The notes under the pieces are model-generated. The model was not told the origin of the DNA. It did not search any database and saw only the letters and a program-made list of their open reading frames with translations. Below, in pieces: positions 21,953-22,816 of a stretch of DNA of 22,816 bases. The stretch covers positions 1 to 22,816 of the forward strand of contig CAZPAV010000043.1 in assembly GCA_964584755.1 (NCBI GenBank), given 5' to 3'. How positions within the stretch are numbered: the first letter of the stretch is position 1; each line of letters begins with the position of its first letter. The position numbers and the translations under genes were made by a program. The DNA comes from CAZPAV01 sp964584755. Its GTDB lineage: Bacteria; Actinomycetota; Acidimicrobiia; Spongiisociales; UBA5794.

Positions 21953-22018
21953 GGGCCGAAGGCCCCGGGGCCCGACGGGACCTTCGACCCTACCCGCGCC
22001 GATGGGGTCCTTCGCCCC
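21953..22018. promoter_or_regulatory. Three GGGNCCTTCGNCCC boxes (DosR-like) between ArsR and the iron-sulfur gene
   Basis: The copies are at 21953-21966 (inverted), 21977-21990 and 22005-22018, with centres 24 and 28 bases apart. All three share exactly GGG-N-CCTTCG-N-CCC. The mycobacterial DosR consensus GGGACTWWAGTCCC agrees at 10-11 of 14 positions with each. The last copy ends 57 bases before the iron-sulfur gene start, where an activator could contact RNA polymerase; a weak GGGTAT or TATCGA -10 lies at 22036-22044. The regulator is not in the window. Confidence 0.6.
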
Positions 22019-22075
22019 TGGAGGGCGACGTCATCGGGTATCGACGATGACCGAAACCGAACCGGGAGGATGTGC

Positions 22076-22816
22076 ATGGTCGACGTCATGGATCGCTCCT
22101 CGAGCGAAGTCGCGGACCGCCCGGAGGATCCCGACCGGGGTCGGCGGCGCTTCTTCGCGACCCTCTTCGGGGTGGCTGGCGCGGTGGCCGTCGAGACCAT
22201 GCTCCCCGCCCCGGCCCTCGCCGCCGAGAGGGCCGACTTCGTTCCATCGGTCGCGCCCGAGCCGGCCGTGTTCGGCGACGGCAACCATCTGGAGCGGATG
22301 CGCGCCGATCTCCACCGGGCGCTCCAGAAGCCGGTGGACCAGCGGCGGTGGGGAATGGTCATCGACCTCCGCAAGTGCATCGGATGTGAAGCCTGCACCG
22401 TGTCGTGCGAGGCCGAGAACGTCCTGCCGCCGGGGGTCGTGTACCGGCCGGTGATGACCGAGGAGTTGGGCACGTTCCCGAACGTGCGCAAGCGATTCCT
22501 CCCCCGGCCCTGCATGCAGTGCGACGACCCGCCTTGCGTTCCGCCGTGTCCCGTCGGGGCGACGTACAAGCGGGACGACGGGGTGGTGGCCATCGACTAC
22601 GACGTGTGCATCGGATGCCGGTACTGCATCAGCGCCTGCCCCTACGGTGCCCGCTCCTTCGACTTCAGCGAGTTCTCCACCGAGGGCACGCCCCAGCTCA
22701 TGGCGTACGAGACCCGGCCCAACTACGAGTACGGACGGGAGTGGGAGCGCGACCCGGACCATCCCACCCGGTCCCCGATGGGGAACGCCCGCAAGTGCCA
22801 CTTCTGCCTGCATCGG
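22076..22816 (+). CDS. Tat-exported multi-[4Fe-4S] ferredoxin subunit (3' end cut by window edge)
   Basis: The first 247 residues of an iron-sulfur electron-transfer protein of the DmsB/TtrB/PsrB type, which normally partners a molybdopterin oxidoreductase and often an NrfD-like membrane subunit. The N-terminus has a Tat signal: RRRFFATLFG (23-32), a hydrophobic stretch and PAPALAA near 44-50. Cysteine clusters are CIGCEACTVSC (Cys101, 104, 107, 111), CMQCDDPPCVPPC (146, 149, 154, 158), CIGCRYCISAC (178, 181, 184, 188) and CHFC (241, 244), so 14 of the usual 16 ligands for four clusters are visible. A GGGAGGA site lies five bases before the ATG; Met5 is a possible alternative start. The frame runs open to the window edge. 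The catalytic partner and electron acceptor are unknown. Export to the outer face is inferred from the signal. Confidence 0.93.
   Translation, partial: MVDVMDRSSSEVADRPEDPDRGRRRFFATLFGVAGAVAVETMLPAPALAAERADFVPSVAPEPAVFGDGNHLERMRADLHRALQKPVDQRRWGMVIDLRKCIGCEACTVSCEAENVLPPGVVYRPVMTEELGTFPNVRKRFLPRPCMQCDDPPCVPPCPVGATYKRDDGVVAIDYDVCIGCRYCISACPYGARSFDFSEFSTEGTPQLMAYETRPNYEYGREWERDPDHPTRSPMGNARKCHFCLHR

Noticed and set aside
22031..22813. A 260-codon minus-strand frame at the right end
   Set aside because: The plus strand carries a Tat signal and ordered cysteine clusters; the minus frame has no recognisable features.

Overview
The window comes from a very G+C-rich bacterium with GTG starts, short overlaps between genes and Actinobacteria-type gene families: a DivIVA-headed coiled-coil protein, an actinobacterial-style iol cluster with a Cgl0158-type barrel protein, and LacI, TetR and ArsR regulators. 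A deep-branching actinobacterium is my best guess; the lineage cannot be fixed from these genes. Coding density is close to complete, and no gene-free stretch reaches 300 bases. No rRNA, tRNA, CRISPR array or insertion sequence was seen.

Left part (1-3409). A minus-strand operon runs TetR regulator, then a LolD/MacB-like ABC ATPase, then an FtsX-type permease cut by the left edge of the window. All junctions are 4-base overlaps. A 10-bp-arm palindrome sits directly in front of the TetR gene and covers its likely -10 box, which fits an autoregulated exporter. Divergent from it is a class I fructose-bisphosphate aldolase (fbaB), followed by a 791-residue coiled-coil protein with a DivIVA-like N-terminus.

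Centre (6886-19571). This is a myo-inositol (or inositol-isomer) catabolic locus built around one divergent control region at 15560-15698, which carries a perfect 14-bp LacI-type operator. Rightward: iolD, a D-2-hydroxyacid dehydrogenase and the lacI-family regulator. Leftward: iolG, iolE, a three-part sugar ABC transporter (binding protein, permease, ATPase), iolC, then a Cgl0158-type (beta/alpha)8 protein, iolB and a small tandem ACT-domain protein. Together the enzymes cover import, oxidation (IolG), dehydration (IolE), ring opening (IolD), isomerisation (IolB) and phosphorylation (IolC). The usual IolJ aldolase is absent and the Cgl0158-type protein is the natural candidate to replace it; IolA is not in the window. 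Two oddities stand out. A strong intercistronic hairpin lies between the binding-protein and permease genes. A lipoprotein gene with an HExxH zinc-protease motif lies on the opposite strand between iolC and the Cgl0158-type gene.

Right part (19579-22816). An intact M24 Xaa-Pro aminopeptidase (minus) is followed by the 3' remnant of a dienelactone hydrolase gene (plus), broken by an in-frame TGA where the family usually has Trp. Next come a short DUF1992 gene and an ArsR regulator (minus). Divergent from ArsR is the start of a Tat-exported multi-[4Fe-4S] protein of the molybdopterin-oxidoreductase electron-transfer type, cut by the right edge. The intergenic region between them holds three copies of GGGNCCTTCGNCCC, which resembles the mycobacterial DosR dormancy/hypoxia box. 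I consider this the most interesting regulatory signal in the window.
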